Shown: positions 1 through 13,659, counted from the stretch's first letter. The stretch: DNA of 64,000 bases from Ashinkailepas kermadecensis (GCA_034440615.1 JAOTOM010003975.1:123501-187500), one strand, 5' to 3'. The notes: a model not told the origin generated them from the sequence alone. Program-made: numbers and translations.

Positions 1-60
1 TACAACTTCAGCCAGTGATATTTCCCAAAAGCCTTATAAGAATGTCTAACTATGCTGTTA

Positions 61-114
61 GGCTGAAACACTGTTTCAGCCTGATCAAATACTACCGCAT
101 GATGCGGTAGTATT
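61..114. repeat. Two adjacent perfect hairpins
   Basis: Bases 61-81 form a perfect inverted repeat with 10 bp arms around one base (GGCTGAAACA / TGTTTCAGCC). Bases 88-114 form a second one with 13 bp arms around one base (AATACTACCGCAT / ATGCGGTAGTATT). Six bases separate them. No promoter, terminator or transposon end could be tied to them, so the function is unknown. Confidence 0.85.
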
Positions 115-577
115 GGACGTCGTGGAAAAAAAATAGAAGTGGAAATACATAACAAGACGATATTTTTAAGTTCCTCCTAATACAACCGAAAGAAAGCAGA
201 AACAAATTGACAGCAATTCACCGAGTCTAGATGAACCGTAGTTCCAAGAGAACACAGCCACATCTGGCAAACAGTGTGCGTTAGCGCTGTACCACATAAT
301 TACCCACTCACAGCGTGGAATGTCTCGCCCATTGATAATGCATCTACACATGTATACACATCTACACACATCAGGACCTGGAAACCAGCTTCTTCTACCT
401 CCACATCACTGCATAATGTTACAATAGACTGCATAAAACTGGACTCAACATATTTCCATGAGCTGTTTTTTATCACTATCGTAGCTTTTTCTCACATGTG
501 CATATATTGCTTGTGGATATGGCTCCGTCGTATATGTCGAGATAGATTGAACCTAATATTTTTGGCATTAAGCATGA
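115..577. other. Unassigned AT-rich sequence
   Basis: No convincing coding frame, RNA gene or repeat is visible between the hairpins and the hAT-like element. Confidence 0.5.
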
Positions 578-585
578 CACATATG

Positions 586-3444
586 CAGTGGCGTACCGAA
601 GGGAGGAATTGGGGACAGTTGCCCCCCCTGAGAGATTGTGGGGCCCCAAGAATTGCGCCGGGGTACGGAAAAAATGCGCCAAGCTCCCTAAAAATCCCGC
701 TGAGACCCCCAAGAAATCGCACCGGGACCCCAAAAAAATAACATTGGGGCTCCAAATTGTCACGCAGAGGCCCCTGAAAATGACGCTGGGTCCCTAAAAT
801 TGCACCAAGGCCACTTAAAATTACATTAGGAGCCCCAAAATCGTTCCAGGGACCCAAAAAATGACGCTAGTATTTCCAAAAGTGGGATAGAGGCCCCTGA
901 AAAGACCGCTGGGCCCCTAAAAAGGCGCACCGGGCCCCCGAAAAGTTGCGCCGGGCCCCCCAAAATCACGCTGAGGCTCAAAAGGTCGGGCCGGGATTCC
1001 TGCAAATCGCGCTGGAGCCTCCATAAATACGGACCGGGACCCTTGAAAATCATGCTGGGGGCTCCAAAGTTCGCACACAGGTCCCTGAAAATCACGCTGG
1101 GGGCCAAAAGCGTCGTGCCGGGTCCTTAAGAATTACGATGGGGCCCAAAAAAGACGGACTGGGCCCCTGAAAATCACGCTGTGGGCCTAAAAGATCAGGC
1201 CGGGGCCCTGAACATGACGCTAGGGCATCAATAGGTTCCACCAGGGCCCCAGAAGTCCCATCGGGATCATCTAAAATGAAGCCAGGGCAACAACAAAAAA
1301 CAGTCCAGACATGAAAAATCACTCTGGGGTCCCAACAATCGCTCCAAAGGCCCCCAAGACGTGTTGGAACCCCAAAAACGTGTCGAGGCCACTAACATTC
1401 GCGCCAGGGATCCCAACAAATGACGACGGGGCCCAAAACATCGCATTTGGTTAAAAAAAAGTCGCGTCACTGCCCTTGAAAACCACACTGGGGGTTCAAA
1501 AAGTCGCGCTGGAGCCCCACAAGCTGCAGCTGGCTTCCAAAAATATAATGCCTACCCGAAATGTTACTCTGCGGCCACAAAAAACGCGTTAAAGACCCCC
1601 TAAAAAAGCGCGTTGGGCCCCGGAAAAGAAGCGTGTTGGGACACCGCAAAAAAATGCGCTGGGAGCACGAAAAATCGTGCAGGAGCCCAAAAATATCGCG
1701 AAGGGGGCTTTATAAAAATAGAACTCGACACCACAAAAATCACACCTGGACTCCATCGAATCGACCCACACCGCAAAATTCAGAACAGGCCTCGAAAGAA
1801 AGTTCTCCGAAGGACCTTTCTACTCTGAAGAGTACCATCGGCTGAAAAAAAACTCGTTGAGCGGCCGCAGTGGCGCACCAAAGAGGCAAATTCCCCCCTA
1901 CTGAAGGCGTGGGCTTCCATGAATCGCGCCGGGGTCCCGAAAAAAAATCGGTTTGGGGCCCATAGATTCGCATCGGGTGCCCCATAATCCGTGTAGGGGC
2001 TCTAAATAAATACAGCGGCCACCAAAACACGCGCCAGGCCCGAAAATTGGCGCCGGAGCCCGCCAAAATCGAGCTGGAGTCCAGCTAAGTACAACGCGTC
2101 CCGCGAACTCGCACCGAGCCTCTAAATATCGCACTCAGGACCAAAAATTATCGCCGGTGGTCCCAGAAAGTATGGTCGGGGCATCAAAAATTCCCCTCAG
2201 GGCGGCTCACATAAATTGGCGTCGATGGCTCCAGATAAGCACAGCGTGGCCCAAAAAATCGCACAGGGACTCTACAAAAGCAAGGCAGAGCCTCTAAAAT
2301 CAGGAGAGATTCCGAAAATAAATGCCCGAGCCAGGAAAATCGCTCTGGAGCTCCAAACATACCACCAGATGGCCTCCAGAATCGTGTACGGTACCGACAA
2401 GAAAAAACCTACCGGAACTCGAAATATCGCGGTGGGACCGAAAATATGCCGCCGGGACTCTGACTAAAAAAAATCAGAAGAACTCACCGAAAATTACGTC
2501 CAGCCCAAAAAACCTGGCGTTGGGTCGCCCCCCCCATCACCCCCACCCTCCCCCACCCTGAAATCACGCACCTGGGCACGAAAAGTCGCGAGGGGACCCC
2601 GAGAAATTACACCAGAGCCTCCAAAACAATTGTGCTGGGGTGCCACGAATGTGTGTCAGGAGCTCCCGGACAAAGCTACAGGACAAAGCAAGACAACACA
2701 GCAGCAGGACCTTGAGAGCACCACACAAGGCCGAAATGCACCTGGCCCTACAGAGCGTGCCGAGTCTCGCAACAAGCTGCAGGACCGTAAAACATGCGTT
2801 GTAGCTCTAAATAAACACACCGGAAGATCTAAAAAAAACACAACGGGGGCCCTCAAAGCACACCCGGGCCATGGGACCGCATGGGGGCCTCAAAAACCGG
2901 CTGGGGCCCTGAAAAAAAACGACATGGTCCTAAAAAGTGAACAAAAATATCGGCCACTAAATAAACACATCGGGGTCATCGAAAACGCGTCGGTACCTCA
3001 AAAATATCGTCGGTACACAAAAAAGCAGCAAACTCTAAAAACGAGTCGGTGCCTCTAAAAAAAATGTGCCGGGCCCCAAACAAAAATTGGCTGCATCCTA
3101 AAAACACATTCTGTAGACGAAGAAAAACGCAACGGGTCCCAAAGAAGGACACCTAGCTACGGCCTAAGTTCGGAAGCCGATCTAGGAGCGTATTTCACCA
3201 CAGCGATGAGGTGCATCAAAGCTCAGCGGGTATCCGGATTTCTAAACCACCAGAAAATGTGGGAAGAAGGGAATTAATAATCGAATCAGGACAATTAAGT
3301 TGGTAACTAATTATTTTCATTAAAAAATAAAAATGGCCCCTTTGAAAATAGTGGTAGTAATCCAGGGAATTTGTTAAAAGTCGGGGTAGGTGGGCCCCTT
3401 CCAAGTTCGCTTGCTCCTTAGCGCAAATCCTAGGTACGCCACTG
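586..3444. mobile_element. hAT-ended element filled with a degenerate 21-22 bp satellite
   Basis: The element starts CAGTGGCGTACC (586-597) and ends with its exact reverse complement GGTACGCCACTG (3433-3444), a perfect 12 bp terminal inverted repeat beginning CAGTG as in hAT elements. The flanking octamers CACATATG (578-585) and CATCTATG (3445-3452) agree at 6 of 8 positions, fitting an old hAT-type 8 bp target duplication. From about 640 to 3130 the interior is a degenerate repeat of about 21-22 bp, built as GGGCCC-rich block, AAAAT, then CGCGCTG. The last ~300 bp (3150-3440) is unique and AT-rich. There is no transposase, so it is non-autonomous. Open frames inside are satellite by-products. 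A second copy lies inverted at 44292-46909. Confidence 0.75.
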
Positions 3445-3452
3445 CATCTATG

Positions 3453-4100
3453 AGCAATAAATGAAAGTAGCACACGTGAAACGATACTACTACCCCGCCA
3501 CCAAATTTACACTCGCAAGCACCTCACATTATTACCTTCTGGCACATTCTTGTCATGGTACTATTATATCGATCTTTCAGTGAACGTCGTCATTCCGGTG
3601 ACAGTTATGAGTGCCGGTCATAACTTTGCCATAATTGCGTCCTCGAGTCAGTGGGGCCATACCTCAGCACCCTATATCATCATCCACGGGCGTAGGGGTG
3701 TCCCATACATGACGGGAGGGGAGGGAGACAAGCCGGTTTCTCGGCCAATTCTTCCCAGTCAACACCATGGGGTTAGTGGGCAAGGTGGGGCAAACTTTGG
3801 AGGGGGAACATGTATCCCAACCAATCCAGAGATTATACCATATCACCACCTGCAATGGCAATCAACTTTCCTCAGCAGTGCGATACGATCGTGCATATCC
3901 AGCTATCATCAACCTGGGCGTCATGCAATAACCAACGGGAAAAAGTTCACAAAACATTTAGCTGTGGAGACGTGTCGGCTCTGACGCTTGTCACTGTGGA
4001 ATGTTTTATCCGAAGGTAAGACCGCATCCAACTGCGTCAGGTCCGGTGCCTAATGATGGTTGCAAAAACCCAACCCGGTGACGGCTATTGCCGCGCGCGT
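3453..4100. other. Unassigned sequence
   Basis: Mixed-composition DNA. A 144-codon open frame at 3550-3984 has no recognisable domain, signal peptide or splice context. No gene is called. Confidence 0.4.
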
Positions 4101-4113
4101 TCGCGCGCGAGAT

Positions 4114-4233
<120 letters not shown>

Positions 4234-4271
4234 TTCGGGGGAGACTGTGAGACATACAGATAGGTGGCTAT

Positions 4272-4872
<601 letters not shown>

Positions 4873-5159
4873 CGCAGCAAGATAATTCCGAACAGCAAAC
4901 GACCTGATCTAGGCCCTGCATGCACAGAGCACAGACAGGGTGTTACGATCAGCGGGCGAGCCATTGGCGATAGAGCAACACCCAGACAGGGGACAGATGA
5001 CGGCTTCTCCGACAATCATCAGCCTGTGTCAGCAATGTGGTCTGCCACACAGCTACAGCCAACTGTCCACCACGTGACACGCACCGGACAGGTGCTGGGT
5101 GCTGGGTGCTGGGAGGCTCTCCTCTGCGAGATACTGGCAATGGATCCTGCACTACAAGG

Positions 5160-5460
5160 TAGTGAGATCAGCCTGCAACATTCTCCTGTTCCGGAGGGGT
5201 GCCGTGACATCCTCTGCAGGAAAGATACAGAGCAGGTACCGTGGTGTCCTCTGCAGGAGAGGTACATCGGGCAGATACAGTGACGCCCTCTGCAGGAGAG
5301 GTATCAGACAGGTACAATGACGCCCTATGCAAGAGAGGTACACCGGGCAGATACAGTGACGCCCTCTGCAGGAGAGGTACCGGACAGGTACAGTGACGCC
5401 ATCTGGAGGAGAGGTACACCGGGCAGGCACAGTGACGCCATCTGCAGGAGAGGTACGAAC
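5160..5460 (+). repeat. 37-39 bp minisatellite, about 7 copies
   Basis: Units begin CAGTGACGCC, continue CTCTGCAGGAGAGGTA and end CCGGRCAGGTA, recurring every 37 or 39 bases. The GGAGAGGT core is shared with the 20 bp array that follows at once, so the two arrays may have a common origin. Confidence 0.85.
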
Positions 5461-5462
5461 GG

Positions 5463-7672
5463 CTGCCGGCTGGAGAGGTGTGCCGTCAGCTGGGAAGGTG
5501 TGCCATCAGCTGGAGAGGTGTGCCGTCAGCTGGAGAGGTGTGCCGTCAGCTGGGAAGGTGTGCCGTCAGCTGGGAAGGTGTGTCGTCAGCTGAAGACGTG
5601 TGCCGTCAGCTGGAGAGGTGTGCAGTCAGCTGAAGAGGTTTTCCGTCAGCTGGAGAGGTGTACCATCCGCTGGAGAGGTGTACCATCAACTGGATAGTTA
5701 CGCCGTCAGCTGGAGAAGTGTGCCGTCAGCTGGGAAGGTGTGCCGTCAGCTGGAGAGGTGCGCCGTCAGCTGGAGAGCTGCGCTGTCAGCTGGAGAGGTG
5801 TGTCGTTAACTGGAGAGGTGTGTCGTCAGCTGGAAAGGTGCGTTGTCAGCTGGAGAGGTGTGCCGTCAGCTGGAGAGGTTTACCGTCAGCTGGAGAGGTG
5901 TACCGTCAGCTGGAGAGGTGCACCGTCGGCTGGAGAGGTGTGCCATCAGCTGGAGTAGCGTACCATAAGCTGGAGAGCTGCGCCGTCAGCTGGAGAGGTG
6001 TGTCGTCAGCTGGAGAGGTGTGTCGTCAGCTGGAGAGGTGTGCCGTTATCTGGAGGGGTGCGCCGTCAGCTGGGGGTGCGCCCTCAGCTGGAGTGGCGTG
6101 TCATCAGCTGGAGAGGTGTGCCGTCAGCTGGAGAAGTTTGCCGTCAGCTGGAGAGGTGTGCAGTCAGCTGGAGAGGTGTGTCGTCAGCTGGAGATGTGTG
6201 TCGCCAGCTGGAGATGTGTGTCGCCAGCTGGAGAGGTGTGTCGTCAGCTGGAGAGGTGTGTCGTCAGCTGGAGAGGTGTGTCGTCAGTTGGAGAGGTGTG
6301 TCGTCAGCTGGAGAGGTGTGCCGTTATCTGGAGGGGTGCGCCGTCAGCTGGAGAGGTGCGCCCTCAACTGGAGTGGTGTGTCATCAGCTGGAGAGGTGTG
6401 CCGTCAGCTGGAGAAGTTTTCCGTCAGCTGGAGAGGTGTGTTGTCAGCTGGAGAGGTGTACCGTCAGCTGGAGAGATGTGCCGTCAGCTGGAGAGGTGTG
6501 TCGTCAGCTGGAGAGGTGTGACGTCAGCTGGAGAGGTGTGACGTCAGCAGGAGAGGTGTGCCGTCAGCTGGAAAGGTGCGCCGTCAGCTGGAGAGGTGTG
6601 CCGTCAGCTGGAGAGGTGTATCCTCAGCTGGAGAGATGTGTCGTCAGCTAGAGAGGTGTGTCGTCAGCTGGAGAGGTGTGACGTCAGCTGGAGAGGTGCA
6701 CCCTCAGCTGGAGTGGTGTGTCATCAGCTGGAGAGGTGTGCCGTCAGCTGGAGAAGTTTGCCGTCAGCTGGAGAGGTGTGTTGTCAATTGGAGAGGTGTA
6801 CCGTCAGCTGGAGAGATGTGCCGTCAACTGAAGAGGTGTGTCCTCAGCTGCAGAGGTGTGCCGTCAGCTGAAGAGGTGTGCCGTCAGCTGGAGAGGTGTG
6901 TCGTCAGCTGGAGAGGTGTGTCGTCAGCTGGAGAGGTGCGCCGTCAGCTGGAGAGGTGTGCCGTCAGCTGGAGAGGTGTGTCCTCAGCTGGAGAGATGTG
7001 TCGTCAGCTGGATAGATGTGCCGTCAGCTGGAGAGGTGTGTCGTCAACTGATGAGGTGTGTCCTCAGCTGGAGAGGTGTGACGTCAGCTGGAGAGGTGTG
7101 TCGTCAGCTGGAGAGGTGTGACGTCAGCTGGAGAGGTGTGCCGTCAGCAGAAGAGGTGTGCCGTCAGCTGGAAAGGTGCGCCGTAGGGTGTGCGTAGCTG
7201 GAAGGTGTGTCGTCAGCTGGATAGGTGCGCCGTCACCTGGAGAGGTGTGCCATCAGCTGGAGAGGTGTGCCGTCAGCAGAAGAGGTGTGCCGTCAGCTGG
7301 AGAGGTGCGCCGTCAGCTGGAGAGGTGTGCCGTCAGCTGGAGAGGTGTGTCCTCAGCTGGAGAGATGTGTCGTCAGCTGGAGAGGTGTGTCGTCAGCTGG
7401 ATAGGTGCGCCGTCACCTGGAGAGGTGTGCCATCAGCTGGAGAGGTGTGCCATCAGCTGGAGAGGTGTGCCGTCAGCTGGAGAGGTGTGCCATCAGCTGG
7501 AGAGGTGTGTCATCAGCTGGAGAGGTGTGACGTCAGCTGGAGAGATGTGTCGTCAGCAGGAGAGGTGCGCCATCAGCTGGAGAGGTGTGCCGTCAGCTGG
7601 AGAGGTGTGTCCTCAGCTGGAGAGATGTGTCGTCAGCTGGAGAGGTGTGACGTCAGCTGGAGAGGTGTGTAA
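5463..7672 (+). repeat. 20 bp minisatellite, about 110 copies
   Basis: About 2.2 kb of GTCAGCTGGAGAGGTGTGCC in tandem. The core CAGCTGGAGAGGTG is highly conserved, while the last bases vary (TGCC, TGTC, TGAC, TACC, CGCC), often by C/T changes at CpG. Because 20 is not a multiple of three and the unit lacks stops in the read phases, all three plus frames stay open and encode the same 20-residue Cys/Trp repeat; these frames are not taken as genes. Larger blocks repeat within the array: a variant with TTATCTGGAGGGG occurs at about 6045 and again at about 6325. Confidence 0.97.
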
Positions 7673-10560
7673 TCAGTTCCGTCGTGTCGCAACGGAGCGC
7701 GTAATTGGCGGGTTTAATTGACGGGTTTTGCGCGCAGGGAGTGCCGCAGACACCACTGGCGGGGCGGGCCATACCTCACCACACCGGCGTCGGCTCAGTT
7801 GGACAAATGAGGTGCGCCCACCATGAAGCGTACCGACGTAAGCACCTCATCAGCAGGCGCGATTTCATTGTCTGAATGCATAGGTAGTCTCCCCCAGGCG
7901 TGCCAGCCGCAGCTCAGTCAATGGACGCCGACTCCGTTCTTCGCCATATCCGGTTAAGCGTATTCACCAGCGCTTGTCCGTATCCATCAGCTCTGGCGCT
8001 CGAGCGGGTGCATTATGCAGTAGTTATCTGCGCACCCGCTTTCATCGGGGTAGGTCGCGGTGAGGTCAAGGCCGCGCCAACTGTACGATGTACGAACGGA
8101 TGTCCGCCACGGGTGACTGGGAGAGCATCAGTACTGCTGGTGGTACCTCACTTTTGGTGGCCGCAGGGATAAGGCGTTGCCAATCACCTCCGCACAGGGA
8201 AATCAGAATGGGCTCACGAGCTATATCACAGAGCAGAAACTCATCAGTTGAGAGGTATGTTCCACCGATTGCTTTTTTATATCATTTCTATGTTTTGATA
8301 TCATTATATTTTATATCTATATTTTTACATCATTTTTATATTTTTCGCAGATTGTTATTTTTATATCACAAGCTTCTACGAAGGCCCTACAAACCGTTTA
8401 TGATACCGGTGCAATACAGGCATCTCATTAAGCCTCCCATGGTACCCGGTTCCATGGTACCTCCCGCATATTTTGTTTGTGTGTAGGAGATAGCTTTCTG
8501 TAATTTCCTACCTCTGCCATTTCCATCACTAATAATGCTCACGTGACTCCTTCAGCCTGCGATAATGTAGCAGATTGTAGCTGACCTACCTGTAAACGTA
8601 CATCATGGCCATGATATGAACCTTATTCTTTTGGACATTGAACATGATGACAAGGTAGGTACCAAATTCCATGGATAACTAAAATAAAGCATAATATCTA
8701 TAACATGAAACATCAACTAGCAGCATAAGCTAATCAAGCTTAACTTCATCTTACCAGCTAAGCAATAGACTATTGTGTGATCGGTCTGAGGAATAGATAA
8801 TCGTAATCCTAGGAAGATTCTGTTGGATCAGACTGTACAGCCAACTAATCAGCTGCCATGTGCAGTTAGTACCTACTGAATTGCAGTGGATGCGTCTTCA
8901 TGTGAATGTATTTTCTTTGATGCATCAACATTTTTTTGTGGTGTTTGTTGAGGTATTTTATTGCAGAAGTTGTTGGTGTCTGTGATCAGGCATGTTGTTT
9001 ATTTGACATATATTTGGAAGAACGCATGACCCCGAAAGCTGAATTGTGGCGAACAACTGGATGGGAATTAAGGTAGCTTAGCAGTGACTTTGTGAAATTA
9101 ATGCTACTCTCCATATCTTTACTCGGAAAAATCGGCAAAAAAAAATATCTGAGAAGCAAAATCTAGCTTACTTCATATTATTGTGAAACAAATTCCATTC
9201 AGATCCGTAAAAGTGACTTTAAAAACATACATATTCACTCAGGGTTTTTTTAATTCCCATGCTATTACATTTTTTGCACAAAATATGTTGTGTTCTTGTA
9301 CGATATCGATTTTTTTTATGTGGTGTTACTTTGCATTTGTTTGTTGCTCTCTAATTCGCTTCCATTCCCGTTTTCTCGTTGTCCAACACCTTGTGGGTCA
9401 GTTGCTTGATGGACATCATTGAGAGCATTGCATTTGCTTGTTTTCAGCTGATGGTGATGGTTTTGCCTTCCGAATAATGAAATATTTGGCAAAACATTGC
9501 AGTACAGCTGGTGGCTGGTTCATGACACTGGTTTAAAAGCATGAAGTGTAGCGCACCAGACCCCTGGGTGACGCCTGTCAGAGGCATGCAATTGCACCCA
9601 TGAAGCTAACGGCACTCTACCTGAGTGGGCGTCGAGGGCTCTGAGCTGGGCTCACGCGCAGTGAAACTGTCGTCAGCTGGTCTGAAAAGAAAACAAACGC
9701 TATGTGAGTGGCGTGAGAATGGAGATTCGATTAGCAAACAGCTGTGCTGGTCAGTGTTCGGCAGTGGTGATCGACAGTTGAGTTACATGTATCTGCTGCC
9801 GGGGCGGTGCAATACGTCATTGTCAGTGACGCCCGACTGGGAGATCCCTACACGGGGTGGATTTATATTTTTGGAGTACTGGATGTGGAAAGGTGATGAT
9901 TTTGGACTACTCAATCCGGAGAGGATAATTATATTCCTGCTTGTCATGTCAGAAATTCCTGTGGTGCATTCCAGTGAGTTTTGGCCACTTTTATCAAAGA
10001 GCAGGAATTTCGCAGTATTTATCCAACAGCGTGATTCAACCTTACAATAGTTATCTAGGTGCTCGGGGTGTTATTTTGTAGGGAATGAACAGGCTACGGC
10101 CACATATTTTGTTGTCTCTCGGTCATTTTCTGTATCCACCAATCCCGAGGTCTAAAAAATGAAAGAATGATTGGTTTGCGTGATGGATGGATCAGGCAAG
10201 CCTTAAGGACAATGGTTTTGGCTCGAAACCAGCATGGAACGATATCAAACTGGGCAGAGGACATTTTGTCATATTGACCATTTGATCATTATGGGAACAC
10301 ACAGTTTTCATATTTGAACTTCGAAATTGGAACACGATGATTCTGAAATCTTGCCATCATTACACTTAAGGGGCGGAGCTTCGCCAAAGTCGCGGGAACC
10401 TCTACCAGTTAGGTTCCACCGAAAACAAAACATTTTAACCCTATAGTATATGCCCATTACATCCATTATTTGCATAATGGCTCTTGGAAGACATGTTTGG
10501 AGGGGACGTCCCCTAGACATAGGAAGCTTGTATTCTAACCTTCTCTCAGTCTACATCGTC
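7673..10560. other. Unassigned 2.9 kb interval
   Basis: 7680-8230 is GC-richer and 8260-9480 is AT-rich (T-rich ATATCATTT-type runs at 8265-8360). Open frames here (for example 9625-10050) are short, lack recognisable domains and show no clear exon borders. No tRNA or tandem repeat was seen. Confidence 0.45.
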
Positions 10561-10582
10561 ATTTCTATGACAGCATAAATGA

Positions 10583-12412
10583 CAAGCACAGCCACGTCGT
10601 GTTCACGGGCACCTCAGAATGGACCGACACGTGACGTGACGTCGTGTTCACGGGCACCACAGAATGGACCGACACATGACGTGACGTCGTGTTCACGGGC
10701 ACCACAGAATAGACCGACACGTGACGTGACGTCGTGTTCACGGGCACCACAGAATGGACCGACACATGACGTGACGTCGTGTTCACGGGCACCACAGAAT
10801 GGACCGACACATGACGTGACGTCGTGTTCACGGGCACCACAGAATAGACCGACACGTGACGTGACGTCGTGTTCACGGGCACCACAGAATGGACCGACAC
10901 ATGACGTGACGTCGTGTTCACGGGCACCACAGAATGGACCGACACATGACGTGACGTCGTGTTCACGGGCACCACAGAATAGACCGACACGTGACGTGAC
11001 GTCGTGTTCACGGGCACCACAGAATGGACCGACACATGACGTGACGTCGTGTTCACGGGCACCACAGAATGGACCGACACATGACGTGACGTCGTGTTCA
11101 CGGGCACCTCAGAATAGACCGACACGTGACGTGACGTCGTGTTCACGGGCACCACAGAATGGACCGACACATGACGTGACGTCGTGTTCACGGGCACCAC
11201 AGAATGGACCGACACATGACGTGACGTCGTGTTCACGGGCACCACAGAATGGACCGACACGTGACGTGACGTCGTGTTCACGGGCACCACAGAATAGACC
11301 GACACATGACGTGACGTCGTGTTCACGGGCACCACAGAATGGACCGACACATGACGTGACGTCGTGTTCACGGGCACCACAGAATGGACTGACACGTGAC
11401 GTGACGTCGTGTTCACGGGCACCACATAATGGACCGACACATGACGTGACGTCGTGTTCACGGGCACCTCAGAATGGACCGACACATGACGTGACGTCGT
11501 GTTCACGGGCACCACAGAATGGACCGACACATGACGTGACGTCGTGTTCACGGGCACCACAGAATGGACCGACACATGACGTGACGTCGTGTTCACGGGC
11601 ACCACAGAATGGACCGACACATGACGTGACGTCGTGTTCACGGGCACCTCAGAATGGACCGACACATGACGTGACGTCGTGTTCACGGGCACCACAGAAT
11701 GGACCGACACATGACGTGACGTCGTGTTCACGGGCACCTCAGAATGGACCGACACGTGACGTGACGTCGTATTCACGGGCACCACATAATGGACCGACAC
11801 ATGACGTGACGTCGTGTTCACGGGCACCTCAGAATGGACCGACACGTGACGTGACGTCGTGTTCACGGGCACCTCAGAATGGACCGACACGTGACGTGAC
11901 GTCGTGTTCACGGGCACCACAGAATGGACTGACACGTGACGTGACGTCGTGTTCACGGGCACCTCAGAATGGACCGACACATGACGTGACGTCGTGTTCA
12001 CGGGCACCACAGAATGGACTGACACGTGACGTGACGTCGTGTTCACGGGCACCTCAGAATGGACCGACACATGACGTGACGTCGTGTTCACGGGCACCTC
12101 AGAATGGACCGACACGTGACGTGACGTCGTATTCACGGGCACCACATAATGGACCGACATGTGATGTGACGTGTTCATGGGCACCACAGAATGGACCGAC
12201 ACGTGACGTGACGTGTTCACGGGAGCCACAGAATGGACCGACACGTAACGTGACGTCGTGTTCACAGACACCACAGAATGGACCGACACGTGACGTGACG
12301 TCGTGTTCACGGGCACTTCAGAATAGACCGACACGTGACGTGACGTCGTGTTCACGGGCACCTCAGAATAGACCGACACGTGACGTGACGTCGTGTTCAC
12401 GGGCACGTGAAC
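10583..12412. repeat. 45 bp minisatellite, about 40 copies, with a 135 bp higher-order repeat
   Basis: The unit (CGTGTTCACGGGCACC, ACAGAATGGACCGACAC, RTGACGTGACGT) repeats with very little divergence. In the first ~600 bp the units follow a three-unit order (G/H, G/H, R/R variants: GGACCGACACAT, GGACCGACACAT, AGACCGACACGT), giving a 135 bp higher-order repeat that dissolves downstream. Units near 12160-12260 carry small deletions and more substitutions, as expected at an array edge. A 45 bp unit is 15 codons and stop-free on both strands, so one ~1.84 kb frame is open in each direction. These are regarded as by-products because no start context, signal peptide or unique domain flanks them. 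Confidence 0.95.
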
Positions 12413-12462
12413 TGTCCGATTAAGAGAGTACTAATGAGCGGTTATCCCTGCGGCATCACAGG

Positions 12463-13384
12463 ACAGCTTACCTACGTATCTCGCCAACACAGCACGCGGT
12501 CACGTGGCCAACTGCAGGCCATAGCGACCAAGTGCGAGAACAGCTTACCTACGTATCTCGCCAACACAGCACGCGGTCACGTGGCCAACTGCAGGCCATA
12601 GCGACCAAGTGCGAGAACAGCACCTACGTATCTCGCCAACACAGCACGCGGTCACGTGGCCAACTGCAGGCCATAGCGACCAAGTGCGAGAACAGCTTAC
12701 CTACGTATCTCGCCAACACAGCACGCGGTCACGTGGCCAACTGCAGGCCATAGCGACCAAGTGCGAGAACAGCTTACCTACGTATCTCGCCAACACAGCA
12801 CGCGGTCACGTGGCCAACTGCAGGCCATAGCCACCAAGTGCGAGAACAGCTTACCTACGTATCTCGCCAACACAGCACGCGGTCACGTGGCCAACTGCAG
12901 GCCATAGCCACCAAGTGCGAGAACAGCTTACCTACGTATCTCGCCAACACAGCACGCGGTCACGTGGCCAACTGCAGGCCATAGCCACCAAGTGCGAGAA
13001 CAGCTTACCTACGTATCTCGCCAACACAGCACGCGGTCACGTGGCCAACTGCAGGCCATAGCCACCAAGTGCGAGAACAGCTTACCTACGTATCTCGCCA
13101 ACACAGCACGCGGTCACGTGGCCAACTGCAGGCCATAGCCACCAAGTGCGAGAACAGCTTACCTACGTATCTCGCCAACACAGCACGCGGTCACGTGGCC
13201 AACTGCAGGCCATAGCCACCAAGTGCGAGAACAGCTTACCTACGTATCTCGCCAACACAGCACGCGGTCACGTGGCCAACTGCAGGCCATAGCCACCAAG
13301 TGCGAGAACAGCTTACCTACGTATCTCGCCAACACAGCACGCGGTCACGTGGCCAACTGCAGGCCATAGCCACCAAGTGCGAGG
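12463..13384. repeat. 77 bp minisatellite, 12 near-identical copies
   Basis: The unit runs from ACAGCTTACCTACGTATCTC to CACCAAGTGCGAGA with a 77 bp period. One early unit lacks two bases (75 bp spacing, 12613-12688). The first four or so units read ATAGCGACC and all later ones ATAGCCACC; otherwise copies are practically identical, implying very recent expansion or strong homogenisation. It abuts the 45 bp array. Confidence 0.97.
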
Positions 13385-13659
13385 GCAAATGCAGGTATAC
13401 TGATGAGATGTTTCGGCTCCGCTGATTCCTACCGATCCCACCGACTACCGCCCGAGCTTTGTAACATGAGCCGACTTGATCTGTTCAAACTTGACTTGTT
13501 CAGCTGGTGCTTGCAAAGAATGCCTAGTGTGAAGGTTGAGTGTCGAATGTATACCTGTACATTGTAGTTATGTCATGTCAGTATGCTATTCTACCGCATC
13601 GTTATCGCATTATCTTGCCAGATCAGCAGCCAGTAGAGCCAAGCGTGACATATGTGGAA

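Noticed and set aside
492..3058. Many 60-140 codon frames rich in GP, FRGP and KNR
   Set aside because: They lie in the satellite interior of the hAT-like element and are short, overlapping and on both strands.
5658..7721. Cys/Trp-rich repeat proteins in three overlapping frames
   Set aside because: The 20 bp unit gives the same peptide in every plus frame, so openness carries no coding signal.
10565..12423. 613-614 codon open frames on both strands
   Set aside because: They follow from a stop-free 45 bp unit; no unique coding flanks, signal peptide or splice context support translation.
12463..13384. CRISPR-like array
   Set aside because: Repeats are directly adjacent with no unique spacers, and the sequence is eukaryotic.
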